From NCBI RefSeq assembly GCF_026802175.1, contig NZ_CP113797.1, forward strand, positions 969,026 to 1,033,025: a DNA stretch of 64,000 nt, written 5' to 3'. Source of the stretch: Thermocoleostomius sinensis A174 (GTDB lineage Bacteria > Cyanobacteriota > Cyanobacteriia > Elainellales > Elainellaceae). The notes under the pieces are model-generated. The model ran no database searches. It was not told where the DNA came from and saw only the letters and a program-made list of their open reading frames with translations. Numbering within the stretch: the stretch's first letter is position 1; every line of letters begins with the position of its first letter. Of the stretch, positions 55,001 to 63,116 are shown in pieces. Made by a program: the position numbers and the translations under genes.

Positions 55001-55775
55001 GGCTACCCCAATCTTCTTTGGCCATTTTTCCTATGGGCTGGCCACAGTGATTCATGATCCAATTAGCGATGAACGACGGTTTGATATTTGCTATTACCAG
55101 GTGTACTCCCACAACACCGATGGACTGACGGCGGGAACGCTGCACTGGTCACGGTATATGGGCGATCGGCAATTTGGGTGGGTGGGAACGCGCCCGGTTT
55201 GCGATATTTTGATCAAATTTGACCCCTTCACGGGCGAGTTTGATATCAACGGCGATCGGCGATCGGCACTGACAACGATGGTGAAGCAACTGGAAGCGAT
55301 GACGGCTCGCTATCGAATTGGCGATGGCACGGGGGCAACCTATGTTGGACCGGCGAATAATTGTGCTCAAGATTCCAACCAAGCCCTATTTGCTAGCCTG
55401 CGTACACTGTCGCAGATGATCGATGCCAATCAACCTCTGTTGCAAACTTGGCTAACTCATCAACCCGACCAAGTTCAGCGCTATCAACAGCTTTTGCAAA
55501 TAAAAACCAAACTGTATCAACGCTTGCAGCCGTTTGGTTCGCCCCGCACCGATTGGGAAAGTAATGAGTTTAATTTGGGTAGGAGTTTAGAAGATGAACC
55601 GCTCCGCAACTTAATCACGGGCTTGGGCAGTTGGCGCACCCTGTTGCCGCGTAAGTCCAGTGATATGGTAGTTCAAGTTTTTCTAGAGCAGGGGGCATCG
55701 GTTTGGGTACTGCGCACGAACCAAGTTGGAGGTTACGATCCAGACATTGAGCCGATTTCACCGATGACGATTTAG
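52023..55775 (+). CDS. Large membrane protein with alpha/beta-hydrolase-like domain
   Basis: The 1250-residue protein has an N-terminal membrane part (about 30-190) with five hydrophobic segments (GGLLALLVVLLAGLSLAIG and others), two further segments near 285-345 (LGIMLLGMVLLFLVIALLLR), then a soluble domain with VVYVDGVGQSSDAYTPDVAE and the nucleophile-like GYSGGAQMSIAAAPYL at about 517-530. The last 500 residues form a beta-rich region with many Tyr and His residues of unknown fold. The GxSxG motif suggests a hydrolase acting at the membrane, perhaps on lipid or ester substrates. Size and order of domains are unusual and the family is not recognised. Confidence 0.65.
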   Translation: MSFVTLDRIWEVLGWVFGLNGEVFREVAAAPRGGLLALLVVLLAGLSLAIGQSIILFINRVKPIRFVFSLFISAILYLFEVLFLVFSTWLIGLLPRSVQLPLPTLFIVLGLSYAPLLFSFLGALPYLGFPLLRILSIWHLLAMVVGFSAVTNLGMSSAFGYVAFGWFVKELLGNTIGQPLSQLGRRLAERVAGGHLALHRKELTEILQSGFDTRFFTGTTVAAPSVQLDIATPDRQASISTSQSAESLFANASVGAATLPMDALNPDEPIAAPPRTPAIPQSIRLGIMLLGMVLLFLVIALLLRPVRLSLFSWYDSLPWVLRRVLDLSWIGFVALVFAGLLAPLETLGWWAGWYNDDLDTTRSRPTTSAQLSRQNHDSDSPSRYVVYVDGVGQSSDAYTPDVAEFVEALQEVLPDDVEFIQGLMMYSVFNKPLNQDRPLAWLWRLADKMRWENPTALLGFMVNVRNAWIVAISADKRYGPIYNQGIAQVLYNGLLNRGYQPGGGIPITLIGYSGGAQMSIAAAPYLKRVLGSEIDVISLGGVMSANINVLKLGHLYHLVGTKDGVAKLGPLLFPGRRQWFPLSYWNRAMRKGKISEIALGPVGHQVPGGIMDPHALLPTGESHLQHTIALILSILDGRLLDTVPQPHRKLSNYELYKQADFNNHTYYPLMQTVNAHWYRPIAPWMGRLILPQPSERRLVRGVWLEVHHADRGYENLVGQRVMLRWADEPRVKNLVRAVTQDVHFSVDATYSSQYDGTIHPERLNHWQQVGPLESLAGSHPTDDLIVMLTGTVDVQAASSTDRSSLPTLYIRHQPIEITGRYYGLVRFEAPIANTDRFQVSHFNTISRQFDGGQEVVRLPPVVQAKNYGSFPSTTHQLEQSPLNETGWYIYGAQDANGEFVVQSLAPRSLFRLQPDRVVFGSQASYRYIRRESWADVVAQKGRISSVLCVGGRKPSQERSDSIQAAIDEWQVGDRALLLHVYGGIGGNNKEPAAATPIFFGHFSYGLATVIHDPISDERRFDICYYQVYSHNTDGLTAGTLHWSRYMGDRQFGWVGTRPVCDILIKFDPFTGEFDINGDRRSALTTMVKQLEAMTARYRIGDGTGATYVGPANNCAQDSNQALFASLRTLSQMIDANQPLLQTWLTHQPDQVQRYQQLLQIKTKLYQRLQPFGSPRTDWESNEFNLGRSLEDEPLRNLITGLGSWRTLLPRKSSDMVVQVFLEQGASVWVLRTNQVGGYDPDIEPISPMTI

Positions 55776-56083
55776 TCAATGATAAACCGATCATTCGATC
55801 GTTAGTTCCTCAGTCAGTGCTATACATGTGTTCATTTAGGAATCAAATTGTTGTGTCATCAACAATTCCAGTTTGAGCAGCCACCGTGCCTTCTTCCTTT
55901 CTTTCTCAATCCTGGAAATCATTCAATAACTCCATTCTTCTATGCTACCTGTCATTGTTTAGCTGCGGCCGGGTTACGATTTTATTCATCAATTACTTCC
56001 ACAGCACAATTGCCCTGAAGGTATCAGATTGCTCCAACGTTTCAGCTATCTCCTGTTCCCCACTCCCAACTTCCGACTCCCGA
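55776..56083. other. Convergent spacer
   Basis: 308 bp between the large hydrolase-like gene and the TPR gene; no gene or clear terminator hairpin was seen. Confidence 0.3.
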
Positions 56084-57106
56084 CTATAACGAATTCATAC
56101 ACTGCTGCACCTTTTCCAGCAGCGGCGGATGCTCAATTTGCTCTACCAATTTTTGTGCAGTGGAGTAACACGATCGGGCAAGTTTCTTTTGACGACGGCT
56201 ACGATACAGGCTGCCCATATTCAGCAGCGTTGTAATTTCACCGAGCCGATCGCCCAACTCTTGGTGAATGCTGATGGCTTGTTTATAGAACTTCAGCGCT
56301 TGCCGTTGCTCAGACAGCAGGCTGTACATATAGCCCATGTTGTGAAGCGTCGTGGCTTCCCCAGCGCGATCGTTCAAAACCCGGCGAGTTAGCAACACCT
56401 GATGATAGAGCAAAAGCGCCTGTCTGGGTTTGCCCAAATCGCTATACACCGACGCAATGTTATTGAGCGTAATGGCCTCTCCCGCCAAATTTTTAACTGC
56501 CTGCTGAATCGGCAGCGCCGCCTGAAAAAACTCTAGCGCTTGCTCAAACTGCCCAAGGGTGCTGTAGGCAAAGCCAATACCATTGAGCGTGGTAGCTTCC
56601 CCCGAAAAATCACCCAACAAGCGCCGCATTTCCAAGATTTGACTCTGCAACAACAGTGCTCGCTTTGGCTCCCCCAGTTTGGTATAAATCAGAGCCACAT
56701 CATTCAGAGTGGAAATTTCGCCTTCGGTATCTTGCAAGGCTCTAAACATCGGCAGGGCTTCGTTAAAATAAGCCAACGCTTGCGAGAATTGACCGAGGCG
56801 GCTGTAGGCAGAGCCAATATTGCTGAGGGTAATTGCTTCAGCCCGCTGATTGTTCAGTTCTTTTGCCAACTCTAAGGCTTGCTCAAAACAGTCTAGGGCT
56901 GGTTGTATTTGCCAACAGCTAAGGTAAGCTAAACCAACGTCGTTGAGTGCTCGGCCTTCTCTACCGCGATCGGGCAACGTTCTGGCTAAAAGCAAATTTT
57001 CAATGGCGTGATCAAGATATTCTTGGAATCGCCCTTGCTTATAGCAGTGGTTGGCCTCGCTGCGACGTTGCTCCCATTCCTCAATGCGGTTAAAAGACAG
57101 TGTCAT
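56084..57106 (-). CDS. TPR-repeat protein
   Basis: The 340-residue protein consists almost fully of tetratricopeptide repeats about 40 residues apart, each with ALDCFEQALELAKELNN-like helices, such as ALAYFNEALPMFRALQDTEG, ALEFFQAALPIQQAVKNLAG and ALKFYKQAISIHQELGDRLG. The 40-residue spacing is of the Kinesin-light-chain/SHNi-TPR kind (each unit has G-(E/A)-x-(T/I)-TL-N). No catalytic domain is present. It is a protein-binding scaffold; partners are unknown. Confidence 0.85.
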   Translation of the reverse strand: MTLSFNRIEEWEQRRSEANHCYKQGRFQEYLDHAIENLLLARTLPDRGREGRALNDVGLAYLSCWQIQPALDCFEQALELAKELNNQRAEAITLSNIGSAYSRLGQFSQALAYFNEALPMFRALQDTEGEISTLNDVALIYTKLGEPKRALLLQSQILEMRRLLGDFSGEATTLNGIGFAYSTLGQFEQALEFFQAALPIQQAVKNLAGEAITLNNIASVYSDLGKPRQALLLYHQVLLTRRVLNDRAGEATTLHNMGYMYSLLSEQRQALKFYKQAISIHQELGDRLGEITTLLNMGSLYRSRRQKKLARSCYSTAQKLVEQIEHPPLLEKVQQCMNSL

Positions 57107-57652
57107 CTTACCTCAGTTAAGTTAGCGCTAAATTTGCAGGACGCTCCAAGGGGTAGTTCAAACTGGTGTGTGAAGAATCCTGCAATAGATTAACCAACAT
57201 TCTCTACCTTTCGGTACAAGACGTAAATAGAAAATCATGCATCTTTTAACCTATTTTTAATTTGTATTAACGGAATAATTCCCATTGGCTTAACTTGCCG
57301 CTCTATGCTCAAACATTTGTCACGCAAATCAAATATTTGTCACACAAAACGTGTTAAACAGTGAAAATGTGTTAAATATCGATCCTAAATCTAAGTAGAC
57401 TAGTCGAAATTTAACGTCAAGGTGCAAGAGCACTAGGCATGGCTGAATCGAGCTACGAATCGGACTTCCTCTCCCTTCCCCTCCCCCTCTCCCAATTGGC
57501 GAGGAAGCGATCCGGCTCTCTGCTCTTGGAGGAAGAAGGGGCAGGGATGCGGGCAACTCCAACGTGAATACAGCCACACCAAGCACTGATGACGCTGTCC
57601 ACCAATTTCGTTGATGTCCGATCGCAGTTAGGGATTACAAGCAAACCCAAGA
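57107..57652. other. Spacer with possible transposon-end repeats
   Basis: No gene is supported. ATTTGTCACGCAAA (57315-57328) and ATTTGTCACACAAA (57335-57348) lie 20 bp apart in tandem, and GTGTTAAA occurs at 57351-57358 and 57369-57376. These fit the multiple transposase-binding repeats in ends of TnsB/TniA-type transposons. Further right is CCTCTCCC-rich repeat text. Confidence 0.45.
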
Positions 57653-58216
57653 ATGAAAACTCAGTACTATACAGCCACTAGCCTTGACGGATTCATCGCA
57701 ACCGAAGATGATTCATTGGACTGGCTGTTTTCGCTTGGCGACCTGACTAACTCTAGCTACCCAGCGTTCATTGCCGAGGTCGGTGCCTTGGTTATGGGAG
57801 CGTCCACCTACGAGTGGATTGTTCGCAATGCCGATCAGGTTGCTGCCGAAACCGGAGCCGCGTGGCCCTACACTCAGCCTGTCTGGGTATTCACCAGTCG
57901 TAAGCTCCCGCTCATCGAGGGTGCAATCATTCGATTTGTCAAAGGAGATGTGCAACCAATTCACAAGGAAATGCGGGAGGCGGCGGCAGGCAAAAACATC
58001 TGGATCGTGGGAGGGGGTGACTTGGCCGGACAATTCTACGATGCTGGGCTTTTGGATGAGCTAATCGTCCAGATTGGGTCGGCTACTCTGGGCAGAGGAA
58101 AGCAATTGTTTCCGCGGCGGGTGCTGAGTCCAACTTTACGTCTGGTGTCGGTTCGTCAAATGGGCGCTGGTATGGCCGAACTTCGTTATGACGTGAGTAA
58201 AACCCAGGGTAGATAA
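57653..58216 (+). CDS. Dihydrofolate reductase-like (RibD C-terminal) family protein
   Basis: The 187-residue protein begins MKTQYYTATSLDGFIATEDD and has LDWLFSLGD, LVMGASTYEWIV, VWVFTSRKLPL and GKNIWIVGGGDLAGQFYDAG, with GLLDELIVQIGSATLG near the end. This is the RibD-C/DHFR fold that uses NAD(P)H. These stand-alone proteins are probable reductases of unknown substrate; not the riboflavin RibD itself, as no deaminase domain is present. Confidence 0.85.
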   Translation: MKTQYYTATSLDGFIATEDDSLDWLFSLGDLTNSSYPAFIAEVGALVMGASTYEWIVRNADQVAAETGAAWPYTQPVWVFTSRKLPLIEGAIIRFVKGDVQPIHKEMREAAAGKNIWIVGGGDLAGQFYDAGLLDELIVQIGSATLGRGKQLFPRRVLSPTLRLVSVRQMGAGMAELRYDVSKTQGR

Positions 58217-58329
58217 ACCCATGTGGATAAAACTATCCAGAGAGCGATGCCTCGTTGTTTGCTGTTGCCCATGATAAGAGACTAACGATAGAAACTATTA
58301 GCCGTCCCTTGGGCGATCGAACTTTTATC

Positions 58330-58743
58330 ATGTTTAAGCAATCGGGTGTCGTTCCATACCGTTTCCAGCAAGGCAGGCTTGAGTTGTTATTAATCACCTC
58401 GTCTAAGCGCAAGCGCTGGGGCATTCCCAAGGGATGGATCGAGCCGTGGATGAGTGCAGCCGAATCAGCCGCGAAAGAAGCCCGCGAAGAGGCAGGCGTA
58501 TTAGGAAAGGTGCAGTTACCGGCGATTGGGTTTTATGAGCACCGCAAATTAGGAGTACCTTGTCGTGTCGAAGTATTTCTGATGCGAGTAGACACGGTCC
58601 TTGAAACTTGGGATGAAGCCGATCGACGGCAGCGAGAATGGGTTAGCCTTGCCAAAGCCATGAAACGGGTGAAACAAACAGAATTACAGCAACTCTTGCA
58701 ACGCATGCACCGGTTAGACGAGCGTTACACCTTGATGGCGTGA
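58330..58743 (+). CDS. Nudix hydrolase family protein
   Basis: From ATG 58330 the protein has 137 residues. The Nudix region reads RWGIPKGWIEPWMSAAESAA followed by KEAREEAGV. The consensus Glu after GX5 is replaced by Met (EPWMSAA), though the REEAG core with two Glu is kept (KEAREEAGV for REUXEEXGU). Relatives with this box hydrolyse diphosphoinositol polyphosphates or dinucleotides. Activity may be altered by the substitution. Confidence 0.8.
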   Translation: MFKQSGVVPYRFQQGRLELLLITSSKRKRWGIPKGWIEPWMSAAESAAKEAREEAGVLGKVQLPAIGFYEHRKLGVPCRVEVFLMRVDTVLETWDEADRRQREWVSLAKAMKRVKQTELQQLLQRMHRLDERYTLMA

Positions 58744-58785
58744 TGAAGGTTGCTCGATGTAGTGATAAAAGGGGATGGGCTTAAG

Positions 58786-59034
58786 TTAGTTTTTCTCACC
58801 TTCAATGCGATCGACACAAGGACTGTTCTGTCCAGCCTGGTATTGCAGCAAGTCTCCAGGCTGACAGTTGAGAGTTGCACACAATTTGTCTAGTGCTTGC
58901 AGCGTCAAGGATTTCGCTTGCCCATATTCAATTTTTTGCAGATTTTGCAGTGTCATTCCTGCGGACTGAGCCAGCTTGTTTTGGGATAGCCCGCGCTGCT
59001 CTCGAACTTGCTTAAGGGTAATCTTCACCACCAT
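58786..59034 (-). CDS. XRE-type HTH transcriptional regulator
   Basis: The 82-residue protein is one Cro/C1-type helix-turn-helix: LKQVREQRGLSQNKLAQSAG, then MTLQNLQKIEYGQAKSLTLQ and ALDKLCATLNCQPGDLLQYQ. It is divergent from the module starting at 59326 and could regulate that or itself. The C-terminus holds Cys residues without clear use. Confidence 0.85.
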   Translation of the reverse strand: MVVKITLKQVREQRGLSQNKLAQSAGMTLQNLQKIEYGQAKSLTLQALDKLCATLNCQPGDLLQYQAGQNSPCVDRIEGEKN

Positions 59035-59121
59035 ACTGCTGTTCTACGCTACACAACACTTCAATGCACCACCGTTATTCCCTCTTCGCCAATTAACAAC
59101 CAACTCGTAGTTGGTAAATTT

Positions 59122-59151
59122 TTGGCCAGATCAGCTTTTGTTTAGTACAAT
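59122..59151 (+). promoter_or_regulatory. Candidate promoter with -35 TTGGCC and -10 TACAAT
   Basis: TTGGCC (59122-59127) and TACAAT (59146-59151) are separated by 18 bp. The -10 overlaps the LexA-type box, a suitable position for repression. Confidence 0.4.
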
Positions 59152-59157
59152 AGTACT
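59144..59157. promoter_or_regulatory. LexA-type box
   Basis: AGTACAATAGTACT fits the published cyanobacterial LexA consensus RGTACNNNDGTWCB at every defined position. It is also within a 16-bp palindrome TAGTAC-AATA-GTACTA (59143-59158). It lies about 170 bp upstream of the first gene of the module ending with the Sak4-like ATPase. Confidence 0.6.
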
Positions 59158-59325
59158 ATATTGAGTGTACAACGATGAGAGTACATCCAGCGCGATTTGT
59201 TGGTGCATTGCGGTGCGCCACTCATCGGGCATCGATTCGGTTTCTAATAAAAACCCGCCTCTATCTAACGCTCAGCAAGCAACCTAGACAGAAGCGGGAA
59301 ATCCATTCCAAAAAGGATAGTTCCA

Positions 59326-59652
59326 ATGGTAAATCAAACTCCGGATCTTTTAACTCCTTACGAAGCAAATTGTCACACTGAGATATCTACAGTGCTGGTG
59401 CTGGCTAGCGATTTGCAGGAGGGGCAACAGGTTCTTTATCACGGCACGCGGTTAAAAGTTCGTCGCGTGATTCCAGCTTTTACGCGATCGCAAGCTTGTC
59501 ATGTGCATTTAGTTCCGCTGAACTGGCAACCGCCCACTGGGGTGAGTCAGCAATTAGCCGATCGAGAAGAAGCGGCTGTACTGATACGGGTAGCTTGCCC
59601 GGTGCTGAAACCATTTCAGGTAGTGGCTGAATCACTTCATTCAGCGCGTTAA
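59326..59652 (+). CDS. Hypothetical protein of the LexA-box module
   Basis: The 108-residue product begins MVNQTPDLLTPYEANCHTEI and includes EGQQVLYHGTRLKVRRVIPA and HVHLVPLNWQPPTGVSQQLA. A GGATAG precedes the ATG. No family is recognised. It is followed by a small Cys-rich gene and the ATPase in the same direction, so the three likely form one transcription unit. Confidence 0.5.
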   Translation: MVNQTPDLLTPYEANCHTEISTVLVLASDLQEGQQVLYHGTRLKVRRVIPAFTRSQACHVHLVPLNWQPPTGVSQQLADREEAAVLIRVACPVLKPFQVVAESLHSAR

Positions 59653-59682
59653 ATAGGCTGCCACCCAACCCTCAGAGGACGC

Positions 59683-59910
59683 ATGAATTCATTAACTTCA
59701 ACGCCCGATCGTCCCCGATCGACGGCATCGTATCTGTCAGTAATTGTGCCATCCTGCTGTAGTTGTGCTGAGTTTTTACCTTCCGATCGTACTCCAGCAG
59801 TGGGGCTTTGCCTGCTCCATGCGACGCGGGTTCTGTCCCACGATAAAGCTTGCTCTCAGTACGACTGGGACGATCGATTGGAGCCGATTGGTGATGATGA
59901 CGAATTTTAA
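59683..59910 (+). CDS. Small Cys-containing protein
   Basis: The 75-residue product has SVIVPSCCSCAEFLPSDRTP and VGLCLLHATRVLSHDKACSQ, then an acidic end DDRLEPIGDDDEF. The four to five Cys residues and His suggest metal binding. It sits 30 bp after the preceding gene. The family is unknown; it may be a partner of the ATPase downstream. Confidence 0.45.
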   Translation: MNSLTSTPDRPRSTASYLSVIVPSCCSCAEFLPSDRTPAVGLCLLHATRVLSHDKACSQYDWDDRLEPIGDDDEF

Positions 59911-60086
59911 TCACTAAATTCTTAGCACTTCTTTCCGAGCACTTGTCAGATAGGCACTGTCTATTTTGTGACCCATTATTAATTGACGATTCATCCACTG
60001 GTTGATCCACGATGACCATCATTTCTACTTGTCCGTCAACTTCCGCTTCGCCGTTTCCTCCCCATCTTCGCGCTGAGGTGATTCCT

Positions 60087-61013
60087 ATGTTTAAGAAAGC
60101 TACGAAAACCAAATCTCGCTTGCGGCTAGCCTTAATTGGCCCCTCTGGATCGGGCAAAACCTATTCGGCGTTGGCGATCGCTGCCCATTTAGGTCGTGTC
60201 TCTGGCGATGGAAGCAAGCCCCGTATTGCCGTGATTGACTCGGAGCACGGCTCGGCCAGCAAATATGCTGACTTGTTTGAGTTTGACACCTGCGAACTGA
60301 CGAGTTTTCATCCTCAAAACTACATCAGCGCTATTCGTGCCGCCTCTGACTACGATGTTTTGATTATTGATTCCCTGTCTCATGCCTGGATGGGCAAAGA
60401 TGGAACCCTGGAACAGGTCGATCGCGTAGCGAAACGGCTACACTACAACAACACCTTTGCCGCTTGGCGCGATGTTACTCCCTTACACAACCAACTGGTG
60501 GAGACTATGCTGGCTTGTCCCAATCACCTAATTGTCACCATGCGCAGCAAGACGGAATATGTTATTGAAACCAACGACAAGGGCAAGTCGGCTCCGCGTA
60601 AGGTTGGCTTGGCTCCCATTCAGCGAGATGGCTTGGAGTACGAGTTTGATGTGTGTGGCGAATTGAACTTAGATAATGAACTAATCATTTCGAAGTCTCG
60701 CTGCTCAGCATTATCTGGTCAAGTGATTGTTAAACCCGGTGAACAGTTCGCCTCGGTTCTGAAAGATTGGCTCAACGACGGGGCCCCCGCTCCAAAGCAC
60801 ATTGATCGCGATTTCTTACTGGCTCAAACGGAACAGGAGATGGCACGGTTGGGCTGGAGTGCAAAGGATGGCAAATCACATCTAGAGCAGACCTACGGCA
60901 AGAAGAGTCGTCATTTTCTTACCGACGAAGAGTTGATCGAATTTTCCGCCTATCTTCAAGCTCAACCTGATGCCATGCTGCAATTAGATTTGGCTGATGT
61001 GAACGGTCGATAA
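60087..61013 (+). CDS. Sak4/RecA-like AAA ATPase
   Basis: From ATG 60087 the protein has 308 residues. Walker A is ALIGPSGSGKTYSALAIAAH, Walker B is DVLIIDSLSHAWMG, and IAVIDSEHGSASKYADLF is a strand-Asp motif as in RecA folds. This is the architecture of AAA_24/Sak4-type proteins, which in phages act in single-strand annealing recombination. The C-terminal part (EFSAYLQAQPDAMLQLDLAD) is a helical extension. Position behind a LexA-type box agrees with a DNA-repair or phage-derived recombination role, an inference. Confidence 0.75.
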   Translation: MFKKATKTKSRLRLALIGPSGSGKTYSALAIAAHLGRVSGDGSKPRIAVIDSEHGSASKYADLFEFDTCELTSFHPQNYISAIRAASDYDVLIIDSLSHAWMGKDGTLEQVDRVAKRLHYNNTFAAWRDVTPLHNQLVETMLACPNHLIVTMRSKTEYVIETNDKGKSAPRKVGLAPIQRDGLEYEFDVCGELNLDNELIISKSRCSALSGQVIVKPGEQFASVLKDWLNDGAPAPKHIDRDFLLAQTEQEMARLGWSAKDGKSHLEQTYGKKSRHFLTDEELIEFSAYLQAQPDAMLQLDLADVNGR

Positions 61014-61270
61014 TCCCCTTCGTCCCCAGCCCTGCTCCTACGCCTGAGAGAAGGGAGCCAATCTGCTTCTAGCTCCTCCTGTCCCAGGTTAAGGAAAGGA
61101 GGGTTGGGGAGGTGAGGGACAGGTAAAGGAATTGCCCCCACTAAAGCTGATTGCGCAGTTCTCGCACAATTTCCTGAGTCAGGTTTCTTGAGCAAACCGA
61201 TGTAAAGTAGGCATCTTGCCCGCCTAGTCAATAAAGCAGAACGATCGCACAGACATGTAGTGCACTACCT

Positions 61271-62443
61271 TTATGATGAATGGCAGAGGAGGTGATGATA
61301 CGCTTCGATCGTTTGGTAAGCGATCGCCTGCCAACTGTAGTGCTGAGTCGCATAAGCTTTGGCATTTTCACCCCGCCGTCGGCGCTCATGGACATCTTGC
61401 AAGGCCAGACGCAGTTGATGAGCGAGGGCTGGAATTTGGCACGGGCTAATCCATCCCGCTTGGGCTTGCTCGATCGCAGACCAGATATGCACCTGATCAG
61501 AAATTACTACCGGAACTCCCGCCGCCATTGCTTCTGCCACTGCAATTCCAAAGTTCTCGTAGTAGGACGGCAACACAAACACATCGGCGGCTTGTAATAG
61601 CGCAGCTTTGGCGTCCCCTGTGACAAATCCGGGCATTCTCGTGCAGTGAGCAAGCGGAGAGGTTTGAATACGATCGCGAATGCGCTGCTCATAGGCGGGA
61701 TCTTGAGGGTTAGCGCCTGCCAGAACGAAGCGAAACTTCAGCCCAGACTGTAAAAGATCTTCCAAAGCTGGCAGTAACAAGTCCAATCCTTTTTTGGGGT
61801 CAAGGCGCGACATAAACAAGATCGTTGGTGTTTCTGATGGTGATGAAAGTGCCCAGGCAGGTTCCGGTTGAAACGGTGAAACCCCCAGTGGAATCACCAA
61901 GTCGCGAGTGATAACCCCAAATCGTTCAGAAATCTTGGCCTCTTGCTCGCTGGTAAAATGAACAGCAGCAGCATGAGCCAGATTAGCACGTTCAAACAAC
62001 GCCGCATAAAGCTGTTTACCTCGGCGTTTTTTTTGTAAATCGGCTGGATCGAGAGTACCTAGGGGTCGCAGGATGTAAGGCAGGTGTTGCAACCGGGCCA
62101 CGGTAGCTGACAAGGTACTAACTGGAGAAAACAGGGCGTGAATGTGGGCAATATCAAACTCCTGAGCATGGATTGCTAGCCACTGCAATAGATCGATCGA
62201 GAATTTGTAGCGATGAAAAGGAGCACAGCGAAAATAGCGAATGTGATATCCGTCCTGTTCAACGGGACGATCGAGCGGCACCGTCAAGGGGGGTTGGCCA
62301 GCATCACCGTTGGCATCGGTGGTTAGGACGGTTACATCTTCGCCCCAAGCTGCTAAGCCTTGAGATAATCCCAATACCATCTGGCTAGGACCACCATAGA
62401 CAAGCGCGATTGAGGGAACAATTTGAAGAATTTTCAAAGACAT
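61271..62443 (-). CDS. GT-B glycosyltransferase (family 4-like)
   Basis: The 390-residue protein has the N-terminal donor-side loop KILQIVPSIALVYGGPSQMV and the C-terminal nucleotide-sugar motif PSYYENFGIAVAEAMAAGVP. Catalytic-site residues are carried by FMSRLDPKKGLDLLLPALED. It transfers a sugar from a nucleotide donor to an unknown acceptor, probably in exopolysaccharide synthesis, as another glycosyltransferase lies at 63117. It is not preceded by a clear operon partner. Confidence 0.88.
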   Translation of the reverse strand: MSLKILQIVPSIALVYGGPSQMVLGLSQGLAAWGEDVTVLTTDANGDAGQPPLTVPLDRPVEQDGYHIRYFRCAPFHRYKFSIDLLQWLAIHAQEFDIAHIHALFSPVSTLSATVARLQHLPYILRPLGTLDPADLQKKRRGKQLYAALFERANLAHAAAVHFTSEQEAKISERFGVITRDLVIPLGVSPFQPEPAWALSSPSETPTILFMSRLDPKKGLDLLLPALEDLLQSGLKFRFVLAGANPQDPAYEQRIRDRIQTSPLAHCTRMPGFVTGDAKAALLQAADVFVLPSYYENFGIAVAEAMAAGVPVVISDQVHIWSAIEQAQAGWISPCQIPALAHQLRLALQDVHERRRRGENAKAYATQHYSWQAIAYQTIEAYHHLLCHSS

Positions 62444-62687
62444 GAAGAATTAACTTTAGTGTGAATAAATTTAGGACGTTTAATTTAAGACTTTTGATCG
62501 GTAGTCAGTAGGAATAACAAATTTAGTAAACGCTTGCTTGGTCAAGCATTATTCTTCCCACAGACAGAGGCAACGACAACAGTCAGCCCAATGACGTAAT
62601 ACAGCTTACATCCGACCTGTCTACGGGAAGATGCACAGCGCTAGAGGAATCTTTACAGTTCTAGTAAATCTATAAAGGAGAAAAGTT

Positions 62688-63026
62688 ATGAATTATCGCA
62701 GAATTGAAGACATTAACCCAAATTATCGCGATAGTTTTTCTGGCCGTGAGATTAAGGGGCTACCCGTGGTATCAGATTTGACAGCAGGAATGCTGACGGA
62801 TGACACGCGCGAACGAATTGGTACTGTTAAGGATGTATTGGTTGATCAGCAAGGTAGTATTCAATACTTTGTAGTCGATCTAGGAGCGGCACCGACAGGT
62901 CGCCAAGTGCTACTACCCGCTGAACAAGCTCGGTTTGATGCTAAGAGCGATCGGGTATATGCTGCTGGAATGACCAAGGAACAAGCGGAGATGTTACCGG
63001 CGTTTAATGAAAGCGTTCTGCTTTAA
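62688..63026 (+). CDS. PRC-barrel domain protein
   Basis: The 112-residue protein has a single PRC barrel: LPVVSDLTAGMLTDDTRERI, GTVKDVLVDQQGSIQYFVVD and VLLPAEQARFDAKSDRVYAA. PRC barrels occur in photosynthetic reaction centre H subunits and RNA-processing RimM, and as stress-related single-domain proteins. The ribosome site AGGAGA precedes the ATG. A terminator follows at 63068. Function is unknown. Confidence 0.85.
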   Translation: MNYRRIEDINPNYRDSFSGREIKGLPVVSDLTAGMLTDDTRERIGTVKDVLVDQQGSIQYFVVDLGAAPTGRQVLLPAEQARFDAKSDRVYAAGMTKEQAEMLPAFNESVLL

Positions 63027-63067
63027 CTAGCTGTTCCTAGCAGTTCAAAACAGTTTCTATTTAGAAT

Positions 63068-63099
63068 TCCTACCTGAAACCTAAACGTTTGAGGTAGGA
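63068..63099. terminator. Strong bidirectional terminator
   Basis: TCCTACCT and AGGTAGGA, with inner AAAC and GTTT, form a long stem around CTAAAC, followed by TTTT on the plus side. It separates the PRC-barrel gene and the convergent glycosyltransferase. Confidence 0.75.
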
Positions 63100-63116
63100 T
63101 TTTAGCTTTATGAACA

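Noticed and set aside
59175-59381. 68-codon frame right after the LexA-type box
   Set aside because: Basic, low-complexity product with overlap into the next, better supported gene and no ribosome site.
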